Source: Actinomadura hallensis (GTDB lineage: Bacteria > Actinomycetota > Actinomycetes > Streptosporangiales > Streptosporangiaceae). Taken from it: DNA of 64,000 nt. The notes below the pieces were generated by a model. The model was not told the origin of the DNA. It did no database searches and saw only the letters and a program-made list of their open reading frames with translations. Positions 33,872 to 44,112 of this stretch are shown here, piece by piece. Location of the stretch: assembly GCF_006716765.1 (NCBI RefSeq), contig NZ_VFPO01000001.1:3038001-3102000 (forward strand). The letters are read 5' to 3'. Numbering within the stretch: position 1 is the first letter of the stretch; the number at the start of each line of letters is the position of its first letter. The position numbers and the translations under genes were made by a program.

Positions 33872-34666
33872 TCACTCGAACAGGTCGGGCTGCTCGCGGG
33901 CGATCTGGTCGTACAGCGGCTGGTAGTTGATCCAGCCGACCAGGTCGTTGCCGATCTGCCCGTGGGTGAGGACGGCGTTCTCGTGCTCGATGGGGACGAC
34001 CTCCCCGGCGGCCTTGGCGAGGAGCTGCACCTGGCACGAGCGCTCCATCGTGATGAACCACCAGGCGGCCGCGTCCACCGTGTCGCCGACCGTGAGCAGG
34101 CCGTGGTTGCGCAGGATGACGGCCTTGGTGTCGCCGAGGGCGGCGGCGATGCGCTTGCCCTCCTCCAGGTCGGTGACGACGCCGGTGTAGTCGTCGAACA
34201 GCCCGTGGTCCTGGTAGAACGCGCACACGTCCTGCGTGATCGGCTCCAGCTTCTGGCCGAGCGCCGACAGCGCCCGCCCGTAGGTGGAGTGGCTGTGCGC
34301 GGCGGCCACCACGTCCGGCCTGGCCTGGTGCACCTGCGAGTGGATCGCGAACGCCGCCTCGTTGACGGGGTAGCGGCCCTCGACGACCTGCCCCTGGTGG
34401 TTCACCAGGATGAGGTCGCTGACCTTGATGTGCTTGAAGGACATGCCGAACGGGTTGACCCAGAAGTGGTCGGTGTGCTCGGGGTCGCGGGCGGTGATGT
34501 GCCCGGCCACGCCCTCCTCGAAGCCGAACTTGCCGAAGATCCGCAGCGCGGCCGCGAGGCGCTCCTTGCGGTGCCGGCGCTCGTCCTCCACGTTGTCGAA
34601 CGTGGGCGGCAGCCGGAAGATCAGGTCGGTCGGCAGCTTCTCCAGGAACTCGTCGTCGTCGGACAT
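33872..34666 (-). CDS. Class II aldolase/adducin-family protein
   Basis: 264 aa. Conserved zinc and active-site segments: [51 protein letters not shown] (zinc His pair) and [18 protein letters not shown]. The family includes fuculose-phosphate aldolase, but many actinobacterial members have unknown substrates. ATG at 34664-34666 with GAGGAG upstream, preferred over an upstream in-frame start. A TGGTTTGGAACCA palindrome lies 19 bp upstream. Divergent from a PucR regulator that probably controls it. Confidence 0.87.
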   Translation of the reverse strand: MSDDDEFLEKLPTDLIFRLPPTFDNVEDERRHRKERLAAALRIFGKFGFEEGVAGHITARDPEHTDHFWVNPFGMSFKHIKVSDLILVNHQGQVVEGRYPVNEAAFAIHSQVHQARPDVVAAAHSHSTYGRALSALGQKLEPITQDVCAFYQDHGLFDDYTGVVTDLEEGKRIAAALGDTKAVILRNHGLLTVGDTVDAAAWWFITMERSCQVQLLAKAAGEVVPIEHENAVLTHGQIGNDLVGWINYQPLYDQIAREQPDLFE

Positions 34667-34684
34667 CGGCGCACTCCTCGGGGA

Positions 34685-34697
34685 TGGTTTGGAACCA
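34685..34697. promoter_or_regulatory. Palindrome before the aldolase gene
   Basis: TGGTT-TGG-AACCA inverted repeat in the aldolase/PucR intergenic region; candidate operator. Confidence 0.4.
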
Positions 34698-34756
34698 CCG
34701 AACACCATCGCCAGGCGTCCCCGCTAGACCGCGGCCGCTCAACCGCCGCACGCGGA

Positions 34757-34773
34757 TTGTCCGATCGGGACAA
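34757..34773. promoter_or_regulatory. Palindrome overlapping the PucR promoter
   Basis: TTGTCC-GATCG-GGACAA, perfect 6-bp arms. CAGAAT at 34782-34787 lies 6 nt before the ATG, so the palindrome covers the -35 position of a leaderless promoter: the layout expected for autoregulation. Confidence 0.5.
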
Positions 34774-34793
34774 GGACGGCGCAGAATGGGGCG

Positions 34794-35942
34794 ATGGAGG
34801 TCGGCGAGGGCGACCGGTTCCTGCGGTTGCTGATCGAGCACAGCGACGACCCGGCGGTGCTGGAGGAGACCGTCCGGGCCGCCCGGAGCAAGTCCGAGCT
34901 GGTCGCGGCCCTGCCGGTGGAGGAGACCCGCCGGCACACGCGCGCCCTGGTGCGCGGGGTCGCGGCCGCGCTGCGCGGCGGCGGGCCCGGCGAGGACGTC
35001 CTGGCCGCGGCCGGGCGCCTCGGCTCGGACCGGGCCCGGCAGGGCGTGCCGGTCGCGGCGTTCCTGGACGGGTTCCAGGCGGGGCGCGCCCACCTCGTCC
35101 GGACGCTCATCGCCGAGGGCCGCCGGGCGGGCGTGCCCGACGCGGTGCTGCTGGACGGCGTCACCCGCATCGACGAGATCACCACCGCGCTGGTGCACCG
35201 GATGGTGCACGCCCACCGGGTCGCGGAGCTGGAGATGGCCCGCACCGTGCGGGAGGGCCGCGTGCAGATGCTCCGGCAGCTGCTGCACGGCGAGTCCGTC
35301 CCGGTGCTCGCGCCGCTCGACCCGTCGGGCCGCTACCACTGCGTGGTCTCCGACGTCAGCGACCCCGAGGTCGCGGCGCGGCTGGAGGCGGAGCTGTCCG
35401 CCGCGGGGACGGCGCTGTGCGGGCTGGTCGACGGGCGGCTCGCCGCGCTGGTCGCGCGGCTCCCGGACCCGCGCGGCATGACCGGCGGGCCGGACGGCCC
35501 GCTGCTGGTGGCCGCGCCGCCCGCGCCGCCCGCCGGGGTCGCCCCGCTGTACGCGCTGGGGCGCCGGGCGCTGCGCGCGGGCGCCGCCGCGGGCCTGACG
35601 GGGCTGCGGGAGCTCACTGGGCTCGCGCTGCTCACCGCCGCGGAGGGGGAGCCGGAGCTCGGCGCGCTGCTGGCCGCCGAGCTGCCCGCCGGCCTCGACC
35701 CCGGAGACCCCTTCCACGTCGAGCTCGCCGAGACCGGGCTCGCCTACCTCGACCACGGCGGGCGGATCGAGCCGACGGCCGCCGCGCTGCACGTCCACGG
35801 CAACACGGTCAAGTACCGGATCCGGCGCCTGCAGGAGCTGACCGGGCGCCCGCTGCTGGACCCGTCGTCGGGCGCGGCGGTGGAGCGGGCCGCGCACTGG
35901 TGGTGGGCGCTGCGCCGCTGGCTCGCGCGGGCCCGTTCGTGA
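34794..35942 (+). CDS. PucR/CdaR-family regulator
   Basis: 382-aa regulator. The C-terminal PucR HTH reads VELAETGLAYLDHGGRIEPT, then AAALHVHGNTVKYRIRRLQE. The N-terminal and middle regions (about 1-300) are helical and GGDEF-like but without catalytic motifs. It is the second PucR-type protein in the window, unlike the first in its N-terminal part. It faces the aldolase gene and has its own palindromic promoter. Ligand unknown. Confidence 0.85.
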   Translation: MEVGEGDRFLRLLIEHSDDPAVLEETVRAARSKSELVAALPVEETRRHTRALVRGVAAALRGGGPGEDVLAAAGRLGSDRARQGVPVAAFLDGFQAGRAHLVRTLIAEGRRAGVPDAVLLDGVTRIDEITTALVHRMVHAHRVAELEMARTVREGRVQMLRQLLHGESVPVLAPLDPSGRYHCVVSDVSDPEVAARLEAELSAAGTALCGLVDGRLAALVARLPDPRGMTGGPDGPLLVAAPPAPPAGVAPLYALGRRALRAGAAAGLTGLRELTGLALLTAAEGEPELGALLAAELPAGLDPGDPFHVELAETGLAYLDHGGRIEPTAAALHVHGNTVKYRIRRLQELTGRPLLDPSSGAAVERAAHWWWALRRWLARARS

Positions 35943-36076
35943 TCTATTGGGACGCGAGGATCTTCCGGGCGCGGCGGGCGCCGGCCGGCGCCGCGGCCCG
36001 GCCGGCGTGATCTGTCCGGCCGGGACGACCGGACCGGAGGGGCGGCCCGGAGCGGGGCCGCGGGAAGGGGGCACCG

Positions 36077-36952
36077 GTGACCGCACCGAGGATCGGCGCC
36101 GTCATGTGGCCGACGCGGTCGTGGCCGGAGGCCGGTGAGCCGTGGCGGCGCGCCGAGGAGCTCGGGTTCCGGCACGCGTGGGTGTACGACCACATCGCGT
36201 GGCGCGGCTCGACGCCCTGGTACGACGCGTACACGACGCTGAGCGCGGCCGCCGCCGTCACCTCGAGGATCCGGCTCGGGACGCTGGTCACCTCGCCGAA
36301 CTTCCGGCATCCGGTCCCGGTGGCGCACGCCGCCAGGACGATCGACCACGTGAGCGGCGGGCGGCTGACGCTCGGGGTCGGGGCGGGCGGCACGCGCCGC
36401 GCCTCCGACGCCGGCGTCCTCGGCGGTCCCGAGTGGACGCCGGCGGAGCGCGCCTCCCGCTTCGCCGAGTGGGTCGGGCTGCTCGACCGGCTGCTGCGCG
36501 AGCCCGTCACCACGTTCGAGGGGACGTACTACTCGGCCCGCGAGGTCGTCCAGGAGCCCGGCTGCGTGCAGCGCCCCCGCGTCCCGTTCGTGATCGCGGG
36601 CAACGGGCCGCGCGGGATCCGGCTGGCCGCGCGCCACGGCGACGGCTGGGTGACCGCGGGGAACGCCGGCGGCGGAGAGCCCTACGACGCGGTGCGGTCC
36701 CGGCTCGAGGCGCTCGACGCGGCGTGCGAGGCGGAGGGCCGCGAGGTCCGCGACCGCATCCTGCTGACGGGGTTCACCGACGAGCCGTGGCTGGAGTCGC
36801 CCGGCGCGTTCGCCGACCTCGCGGGCCGCTACGGCGAGCTGGGCGTCACCGAGATCGCGCTGCACTGGCCGCGTCCCGGCACGCCGTTCGAGGCGGACAT
36901 CGGCGTGTTCGAGGCGATCGCCGCCGAGCACGGCGGCTCCGGCGGCCCCTGA
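36077..36952 (+). CDS. LLM-class F420-dependent oxidoreductase
   Basis: 291-aa luciferase-like TIM barrel. N-terminal PRIGAVMWPTRSWPEAGEPW, HAWVYDHIAWRG, RIRLGTLVTSPNFRHPVPVA, GGRLTLGVGAGG, VIAGNGPRGIRLAARHGDGW. The pattern is typical of actinobacterial F420-dependent reductases/dehydrogenases. GTG at 36077 with AAGGGGG. Monocistronic. Substrate unknown. Confidence 0.88.
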   Translation: MTAPRIGAVMWPTRSWPEAGEPWRRAEELGFRHAWVYDHIAWRGSTPWYDAYTTLSAAAAVTSRIRLGTLVTSPNFRHPVPVAHAARTIDHVSGGRLTLGVGAGGTRRASDAGVLGGPEWTPAERASRFAEWVGLLDRLLREPVTTFEGTYYSAREVVQEPGCVQRPRVPFVIAGNGPRGIRLAARHGDGWVTAGNAGGGEPYDAVRSRLEALDAACEAEGREVRDRILLTGFTDEPWLESPGAFADLAGRYGELGVTEIALHWPRPGTPFEADIGVFEAIAAEHGGSGGP

Positions 36953-37030
36953 CCGCCGCCCGGATCACCGCAGGGCGAGCGACCGCGGGGCGAGTGATAG
37001 CTGCCCGGTGACCGCCTGCCGGGGTGACCG

Positions 37031-37900
37031 CTACGCGAGGACGGGCTCCGGTTCTCCGGCGAGCTCTCCGGCGAGGGGCCTGGGCCGGTGCTCCAGCAGC
37101 CCGCCGACCAGCTCGGTGGGGGTGCAGCCCGCGAGCGCGCGGACCTCGCGGTTGAGGTGGGCCTGGTCGTAGTACCCGGCGGCGGACGCGGCGTCGGCGA
37201 GGGCGGCCCCGCCGGTCAGCAGGTCGACGGCGCGCTGGAACCGCAGGACCCGCGCCATCACCTTGGGCGGCAGGCCCGCCTGCTCGCGGAACCGGTTCGT
37301 GAGGTGCTTGCGGCTCCAGCCGACGTCGGCGGCGAGGTCGGCGACGGTCATCGTGACGTCGCCGTTCAGCAGCCGCCACGCCCGGGCGACCTCCGGGTCG
37401 GGGGCGGGGCCCGTCTCCAGGCGCCGCAGCAGGAAGCCGTCGAGGAGGGCGAACCGCTCGTTCCACGACGGGGCGGCGGCGAGCCGCTCGACGAGCGTCC
37501 GCCCGTCGCGGCCCAGCAGGTCGGGCAGCTCGGCGGCGGCGTTGGTGAGGCGGGCCGGCGGGACGCCGAACAGCGTGTAGGCGCCGAGCGGGGTCACGTC
37601 GAGCTGGATGCCCCGCTGCCCGCCGGGGCTGACGTACATGCCGTGCCCGTCGTGCATCCCGGCGACGAAGGACCCGTAGTCGCGGCCGGGCGAGCCGGGG
37701 ACCACCAGGTGCAGCGGCGGGCCGAAGTTGATGATCACCACGAGGGTGCGGGCCGGCAGGGTCCGCGTCCGGGACGGGACCGTCCGCGTCTCCCGGTAGC
37801 CGTCGTAGAAGCGCAGGAAGGGGCGCAGCGCGGGGTGCGGGCGCGCCCGGGCCTTCAGCCAGCCGCCCAGGTCGCTGAACTCGACCGGCCTGTCGCTCAT
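37031..37900 (-). CDS. AraC-family transcriptional regulator
   Basis: 289 aa. An AraC-type double HTH at the C terminus (about 190-275) has MTVADLAADVGWSRKHLTNR and DAASAAGYYDQAHLNREVRA; the N-terminal ligand domain has an AraC-like cupin pattern (VPSRTRTLPARTLVVIINFG). It lies between an LLM oxidoreductase and a protein of unknown function, both possible targets. Confidence 0.88.
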   Translation of the reverse strand: MSDRPVEFSDLGGWLKARARPHPALRPFLRFYDGYRETRTVPSRTRTLPARTLVVIINFGPPLHLVVPGSPGRDYGSFVAGMHDGHGMYVSPGGQRGIQLDVTPLGAYTLFGVPPARLTNAAAELPDLLGRDGRTLVERLAAAPSWNERFALLDGFLLRRLETGPAPDPEVARAWRLLNGDVTMTVADLAADVGWSRKHLTNRFREQAGLPPKVMARVLRFQRAVDLLTGGAALADAASAAGYYDQAHLNREVRALAGCTPTELVGGLLEHRPRPLAGELAGEPEPVLA

Positions 37901-37936
37901 GCCCCCAGTCCTACCACGCGGGCACGACGGAACCCG

Positions 37937-38695
37937 TTACTCGTACACCTGGCCGCACACCGCGATGCGCGCGAGGTCGCCCCAGGTCATCGTGGTGATC
38001 GTGCGGACGTAGGAGCGGGCCGGGGGCTCCCCGGGCGGGGCGGGCAGCGGCACGCGGGCGCCGTCGGCGGCGTCCCAGCCGCCCAGGCTGCCGGCGACGG
38101 CGCACTCCAGGTAGGTGGCCGGGTCGAAGTTGTACCAGCGGGCCGGGGTGGCGCGGGCGCCGGAGCCGGGCGGGCGGGGCGCGTCGACGCCGAACCGCGC
38201 GCGGGGCCCCGGGGGAGCGGCGAGGAAGTCCTCCAGGTCGGCGATCTGGGAGAGCAGGACCCGTTCCCAGTCGGCGTACCCGTCGGGCTCGTCGCCCGGC
38301 AGGGACAGGTCCTTCCCGCTCCACGCGGGGTCGAAAGCGGCGGGCGGCGTCGTGGACGCCGCGGCGAACATCGCCGCGACGTCGTCGGGCTCCAGCCGCG
38401 GCCGCCCGGAGAGCGGGGCGCTGACCCTCCACAGCGAGCGGAGGAACGCCGACAGCGACCACGAGGCGGCCCTCGCCTCCTGGCCCAGATGCAGGAACAC
38501 CAGGTACAGGTCGCGGTTGGTGCGGACGGCGGGCCCCGGCGGGCCCTCCACGCGGTACTCGCGTCCCGCGCCGCCCTCCGTCTCCTCGGCCGCCAGGACG
38601 AGCACCTGTGCGAGCGCCGAGATCCGTGAGTCGTGCGCGGCCACGCGGAACGTGCCGCCGTCGCCTTCCCGGCGGATGACGTCCCAGGTCTGCAT
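37937..38695 (-). CDS. Actinobacterial protein of unknown function
   Basis: 252 aa, no family I can name. The N terminus MQTWDVIRREGDGGTFRVAA looks like a SPOR-like or small beta-alpha domain. The C-terminal half has a well-shaped block with invariant-looking residues (WYNFDPATYLECAVAGSLGG and MTWGDLARIAVCGQVYE). Cytoplasmic, no signal or membrane segment. ATG at 38693-38695 is preferred because GGAGG precedes it by 5 nt; an in-frame GTG lies 12 nt upstream. Confidence 0.7.
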   Translation of the reverse strand: MQTWDVIRREGDGGTFRVAAHDSRISALAQVLVLAAEETEGGAGREYRVEGPPGPAVRTNRDLYLVFLHLGQEARAASWSLSAFLRSLWRVSAPLSGRPRLEPDDVAAMFAAASTTPPAAFDPAWSGKDLSLPGDEPDGYADWERVLLSQIADLEDFLAAPPGPRARFGVDAPRPPGSGARATPARWYNFDPATYLECAVAGSLGGWDAADGARVPLPAPPGEPPARSYVRTITTMTWGDLARIAVCGQVYE

Positions 38696-38833
38696 CCGTG
38701 CCTCCACAGTCGGCGGTGCGGTGACACGACCCCGCCTGCGGAAAGTGTCCCATCACGGCGGCGAACCGCCAGTAGCGGTCATGTCACTTTCCGGGCTCGA
38801 AGTCGTGACTTCTCGCACAGGCAGTACGCACCG

Positions 38834-38879
38834 CGGAGGGGCGGGGGCCCGGCGCCGCCGCCGGGCCCCCGCCCCTCCG
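38834..38879. terminator. Strong terminator after the aldehyde dehydrogenase
   Basis: Perfect 21-bp inverted repeat with loop CCGC, 7 bp after the aldehyde dehydrogenase stop on the minus strand. Confidence 0.85.
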
Positions 38880-38885
38880 GTCCGC

Positions 38886-40295
38886 TCAGTGCTTGGAGCG
38901 GTGGACGACCTGCAGCTCGGTGAACCCGTACAGGCCCCACGGGCCGTTCTCGACGCCGACGCCGCTCCACTTGAACCCGCCGAAGGGCTGGTGGGGGGCG
39001 AGCGCGAGGTGGGTGTTCACCCAGGCGGTGCCGCACTCCAGCCGGCCGGCGATCTCGGCGGCCCGGTCGGCGTCGGCGCTCCACACCGAGCCGGACAGCC
39101 CGAAGTGGGTGCCGTTGGCGCGGGCGAGGGCCTCCTCCACGTCGGTGTACTTGACGACCGGCAGGGCGGGGCCGAACTGCTCCTCGTCCACGATCCGGGC
39201 GCCGTCCTCGACGTCGGCGAGGATCGTGGGCTCGAAGAAGTACCCGGGTCCGTCGACCGGCTTGCCGCCGGCCGCGGCGCGGGCGCCGCCCGCGAGCGCG
39301 TCGGCGACGAGCTCGCCGACCCGCTCGAACTGCGGCTTGTTGTTGATCGGCCCGAACTGCACGCCCTCCTGCATGCCGTCGCCGACCTTGGCGGCCTTCG
39401 CGCGCTCGGCGAGGGCGTCGACCACGTCGCCGTAGAGCGCCTCCGGGACGTACACGCGCTTGATCGCCGAGCAGACCTGGCCGTTGTTCTGGAACGCGGC
39501 CCCGAACAGCTTGTCGGCGACGGCGGCCGGGTCGGCGTCGTCCAGCAGGATCGCCGGGTCGTTGCCGCCGAGCTCCAGCGTCACCCGCTTGAGGTCGGGC
39601 GCCGCGGCGGCGGCGACCCGCTTGCCGGTGGCGACGCTCCCGGTGAAGCTGATCTTGCGGGGGATCTCGTGGGAGGTCATCCAGGCGCCGAGCTCGTCGC
39701 CGCCGGTGACCACGTTGAGCACCCCGGGCGGCAGGACGTCCCGCAGCACCTCGCCGAGCTTGAGGCTGGACAGCGGGGTGAACGGGGACGGCTTGAGCAC
39801 CATCGTGTTGCCCGCCAGCAGCGCCGGGGCGAGCTTCCAGATCGCCAGGAGCAGCGGGTAGTTCCACGGCGTGATCGCGGCGACGACGCCCATCGGGCGG
39901 CGGACGACCTCGACGAGCGCGTTGTCGTCGTCCTGGATGACCTCGCGGGGCAGCTCCAGGTCGGCGAAGTACTTCAGCCACACGCCCGCCCCGGCGACCT
40001 CCATGGTCGCGTCGGCCAGCGGCTTGCCCTGCTCCAGGGTCAGGATGCGGCCGATCTCCTCGGTGTTGGCGAACATGATGTCGGCCGCCTCGTGCAGCGC
40101 CTTGCGCCGCGCGGCCTCGTCGCGGCGCCACTCGGCGTAGGCGGCCTGCGCCGACCGCATCGCCGCGTCGAGCTGCTCGCGGGAGGCGTCCGGGGCCTGC
40201 TCGGCCACCTCCCCGGTCGCCGGATTGACCACCCCGAAGGTCGCGGGCGCGTCCACTGCCTGGCCGTCGATGGTCATCGCGTACTTCTCGGACAC
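38886..40295 (-). CDS. NAD(P)-dependent aldehyde dehydrogenase
   Basis: 469-aa ALDH superfamily enzyme. Motifs: VVAAITPWNYPLLLAIWKLA, SFTGSVATGKRVAAAAAPD, general-base Glu in VTLELGGNDPA, nucleophile Cys in QNNGQVCSAIKRVYVP and EQFGPALPVVKY. Similar to aminobutyraldehyde/betaine aldehyde dehydrogenases, but specificity is open. GTG at 40293-40295 is chosen because GGAGG lies 7 nt upstream; an ATG 48 nt further up lacks a site. Flanked by two very strong terminators, so it is a single-gene unit. Confidence 0.9.
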   Translation of the reverse strand: MSEKYAMTIDGQAVDAPATFGVVNPATGEVAEQAPDASREQLDAAMRSAQAAYAEWRRDEAARRKALHEAADIMFANTEEIGRILTLEQGKPLADATMEVAGAGVWLKYFADLELPREVIQDDDNALVEVVRRPMGVVAAITPWNYPLLLAIWKLAPALLAGNTMVLKPSPFTPLSSLKLGEVLRDVLPPGVLNVVTGGDELGAWMTSHEIPRKISFTGSVATGKRVAAAAAPDLKRVTLELGGNDPAILLDDADPAAVADKLFGAAFQNNGQVCSAIKRVYVPEALYGDVVDALAERAKAAKVGDGMQEGVQFGPINNKPQFERVGELVADALAGGARAAAGGKPVDGPGYFFEPTILADVEDGARIVDEEQFGPALPVVKYTDVEEALARANGTHFGLSGSVWSADADRAAEIAGRLECGTAWVNTHLALAPHQPFGGFKWSGVGVENGPWGLYGFTELQVVHRSKH

Positions 40296-40367
40296 CGTTG
40301 ATCCTCCGCTCACGGGGCATACCGAACGAGATTCAGTATTCACCCTCGCGGCCCTTCTGGCGAGACC

Positions 40368-40422
40368 ACGGCCCCCGGAGGGCGGACCGCGCGCGGGGCG
40401 CGGTCCGCCCTCCGGGGGCCGT
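40368..40422. terminator. Very long terminator hairpin
   Basis: Perfect 24-bp stem with a 7-nt loop, just after the stop at 40433 of the minus-strand gene. Confidence 0.88.
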
Positions 40423-40432
40423 TCCGGGGCGG

Positions 40433-41137
40433 TCAGGCCGCGAAGATGCGGTCCAGGAGGTCCCGGTAGCCGCGCAGCGCCAGCCGCAGCCGCTCGGTGT
40501 CGGGGTGCTCCCCGCCGCCCGCGCCGTCCGACAGCGTCCGGCGGTGCTCGGCGGCCGCGCGGCCGAGGGCCTCGACGGCCTCGGAGGCGAGGTCGTCCGC
40601 CTTGCGCACGGACTCGCCGGGGTCGTCGACGAACGCGGACTGCACCTCGCGCCAGCGCTCCCGGAACCGCTCGGACTCGGCGGGGTCGAGCAGCCTTTCC
40701 GGGGCGCCGGCCGACGACGGCGCGTCGGCCCCGGCCGGGGAGGACGCCGGGGTGCCGGCCGACGGCGGTGTCCGGGTTCCCTCCGTGGGCGGTGACTGGC
40801 CTCCGGGCTCGGGCCGCTCCGGCGTCTCCGCGCGGGACGGTGCGCCGGTCCCGGCGGGAGGCGCGGCCGGGGCCCCCTTCCCGGGAGGCGGGCCGGGCGC
40901 GGTGCCGGGGACGGGACCCGGCTCGTCCATGGCGGGGGTCAGGGGCGGGGGACCGGCGACGCGGGCGTCGCCCGCCCCGCCGGAGCCCGCGGGCGGGGCG
41001 GGCCTGGGCCGGTCGCCGGGCCGCTCGGCGTGCCGTCCGTCGGACCGCTCGCCCTCCCGCTCGCCGGGGCGCTCGACCGGAGGCTCGCCGGCGAGGGGGC
41101 CGCCGGCCGGCCGGCGGCCGGGTCGTCTGTGCTCCAT
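40433..41137 (-). CDS. Pro-rich protein, paralogue of its upstream neighbour
   Basis: 234 aa. Residues 1-150 are Pro/Gly/Ala-rich and disordered; the C-terminal 80 residues fold as helices: ESERFRERWREVQSAFVDDP, then a TERLRLALRGYRDLLDRIF end. This C-terminal domain matches the neighbouring protein at 41139-41804, minus about 20 residues in the middle. Start ATG lies one base after that gene's stop (TGACATG). Function unknown; the pair arose by tandem duplication and one copy gained a disordered tail. Confidence 0.72.
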   Translation of the reverse strand: MEHRRPGRRPAGGPLAGEPPVERPGEREGERSDGRHAERPGDRPRPAPPAGSGGAGDARVAGPPPLTPAMDEPGPVPGTAPGPPPGKGAPAAPPAGTGAPSRAETPERPEPGGQSPPTEGTRTPPSAGTPASSPAGADAPSSAGAPERLLDPAESERFRERWREVQSAFVDDPGESVRKADDLASEAVEALGRAAAEHRRTLSDGAGGGEHPDTERLRLALRGYRDLLDRIFAA

Positions 41138-41138
41138 G

Positions 41139-41804
41139 TCAGCTCCTCGGGGCCTGGTCGGTCCGCGGTGCCCGGTCGGGCCGGCCGCCGCGGTGCGGCG
41201 CCGCGCCGGCGCCGCCGGGACCGGGGTCCCCGGTCGCGTCGCCCCCGGGTCCGGTGTCCGCCGCGCGCCGCGCCTCGCCGGCGGGGACCGACAGCAGTTC
41301 CTCGAACAGGGCGCGGTAGTGCTGCATGGCCTGCCGCAGGTCCTCGGTGGAGGCCTCCCCGTTCGCGGCCCGGTCGCTGATGGCGTGGGCGCTGCGGTAG
41401 TGGCCCATCGTCCGGCCGTGCTCGACCGACAGGTGGGCGACCTTCTCCTCGAAACCGTGCGTCGGGTAGCCGCGCTCGCCCATCACGACGGTGACGAGGC
41501 CGTCGGCCTGCTCCACCGCCGCCTCGGGCGTGTCGACGAACCGCTCCTGGACGCGGACCCACTGCTCGCGGTACTGCTCGCGCCGGGCCGGGTCCAGCTC
41601 GTGCAGCTCCAGCTCCTCGTGGCGGCGCTCCCGGGAGAGCAGCTCGCGCTCGGCGGCTCCGCGGCCGCCCCGGCTCCGCACCGTCCGGTCGTACTCGGGG
41701 CCGAATCGCCGCTTGAGCCGTCGCGTCCGCGCCCGGGTCTGGGCGAGGTACACGGCCGCGGCGATCGCGGCGACGACGGCGACAACCCATATCGCGGTCG
41801 ACAT
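41139..41804 (-). CDS. Membrane-anchored protein of unknown function
   Basis: 221 aa. N-terminal transmembrane helix (STAIWVVAVVAAIAAAVYLA), a basic linker, then a helical domain (RREQYREQWVRVQERFVDTP, FEEKVAHLSVEHGRTMGHY, TEDLRQAMQHYRALFEELL) and a Gly/Pro-rich tail. ATG at 41802-41804 with GGGAGGG upstream. Its promoter looks like a SigB-type stress promoter. Co-transcribed with the paralogue downstream. No named family. Confidence 0.75.
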   Translation of the reverse strand: MSTAIWVVAVVAAIAAAVYLAQTRARTRRLKRRFGPEYDRTVRSRGGRGAAERELLSRERRHEELELHELDPARREQYREQWVRVQERFVDTPEAAVEQADGLVTVVMGERGYPTHGFEEKVAHLSVEHGRTMGHYRSAHAISDRAANGEASTEDLRQAMQHYRALFEELLSVPAGEARRAADTGPGGDATGDPGPGGAGAAPHRGGRPDRAPRTDQAPRS

Positions 41805-41844
41805 TGTGGTCCCTCCCACATGCGTCGGATCGAATGCAACGCCG

Positions 41845-41869
41845 ATGCCCGTACAAATGCATCTGAAAC
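41845..41869 (-). promoter_or_regulatory. SigB-like promoter
   Basis: On the minus strand GTTTC (41865-41869), a 14-nt spacer and GGGCAT (41845-41850). This fits the general-stress GNNT-N14-16-GGGTA pattern, about 40 bp before the ATG at 41804. Confidence 0.4.
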
Positions 41870-42043
41870 GAAACGCCATGTTCCGGTCCCGCCGAGGTCA
41901 AGCGCGCGGACGGAACCGTGATCGCCGCCCGGGTCCCGGTCATCAGTACGGAATTACTGCGCCATGCCGGACCCGCGTGTTGTCATGGGGACGCGACAGG
42001 AACCCCGCGCCCGGTGGGCGCATGCGAATGGAAGTGATGCGCG

Positions 42044-42538
42044 GTGCGCCATGCGTTCGGCTTCGTCCTCGGCGTCCTGCTGACGCCCGCGCTGGTGTAC
42101 GGCGCCGCCTGGGGCTACGTCCAGGCCGGCCAGTCCTTCAGCGGCGCCGGGCAGGAGATCACCGACCGCACCCGCATCTACGGGGCGTTCGCCCTGCTGG
42201 CCGCCGTGGGCCTGGTGACGGGGGTGATCATCGTCGCCCGGTGGGCGTCGCCGCTGGTCTCGCTCGTCCCGGCGCTGGCGCTGCTCGGCCTGTCCGCCTA
42301 CTTCCTGATCGACCCCGGCCGCGCCCTCGACCTCCCGGACCGCGTCCCGCCGGCCGGGGACATGGACGACGGGCTGCGCATGCTGCTCGGCTCCGGGGTG
42401 TTCGCGATGATGGGGTTCGCGCTCCTCATGCCGGCGTGGGCGCCGCGACGGTGGGGCTCCCGCCACGACGAGGACGCCGTCGACGCGGACTTCTACTCCG
42501 CCATGGAACGCCGGCCGTCGTCCAGGCCGGGGTTCTGA
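42044..42538 (+). CDS. Four-helix membrane protein of unknown function
   Basis: 164 aa with four hydrophobic segments (FGFVLGVLLTPALVYGAAWG, FALLAAVGLVTGVIIVARWA, LVSLVPALALLGLSAYFLI, MLLGSGVFAMMGFALLMPAW) and a charged C-terminal tail. GTG at 42044 with GGAAGTGATG upstream. Resembles uncharacterised actinobacterial membrane proteins. Confidence 0.7.
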   Translation: MRHAFGFVLGVLLTPALVYGAAWGYVQAGQSFSGAGQEITDRTRIYGAFALLAAVGLVTGVIIVARWASPLVSLVPALALLGLSAYFLIDPGRALDLPDRVPPAGDMDDGLRMLLGSGVFAMMGFALLMPAWAPRRWGSRHDEDAVDADFYSAMERRPSSRPGF

Positions 42539-42624
42539 GGCGCCGCCGGCCGCCGGTACGGGTGCCACGTAATCTCGCGCAGAGCGGCGCGCCCGCCCGG
42601 GGCGAGGCGGCCGCGGAAATGCCG

Positions 42625-42660
42625 GGAGGCCCCCGCGGGTGTAGGAACGCGGGGGCCTCC
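42625..42660. terminator. Bidirectional terminator
   Basis: Perfect 13-bp stem GGAGGCCCCCGCG/CGCGGGGGCCTCC with a 10-nt loop, between the membrane protein gene and aceA. Confidence 0.8.
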
Positions 42661-42711
42661 GGGGTCTCCGGGGGGATCAGACCGGAAGGATGGGCCGGGT
42701 GAGCCGGCGGC

Positions 42712-43995
<1,284 letters not shown>

Positions 43996-44027
43996 CGTCA
44001 CGCCCTTCCGTGTCGTCCCCTGGGTGC

Positions 44028-44106
44028 TTGCAACCGACTATGCCCCGACCGCAACCCCTAAATGAACCGGGGAGTAACAGAAGAAGTGCGAAATTTCCGC
44101 TACGAT
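44028..44106. promoter_or_regulatory. aceA-ramB intergenic control region
   Basis: TTGCAA (44028-44033, within GCTTGCAAC) resembles the core of RamB boxes and lies 33 bp from the aceA start. TACGAT at 44101-44106 is a -10 ending 6 nt before the GTG at 44113, a leaderless ramB promoter. The near-palindrome GCGAAATTTCCGC (44088-44100) sits just upstream of it. Confidence 0.45.
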
Positions 44107-44112
44107 GAAGCC

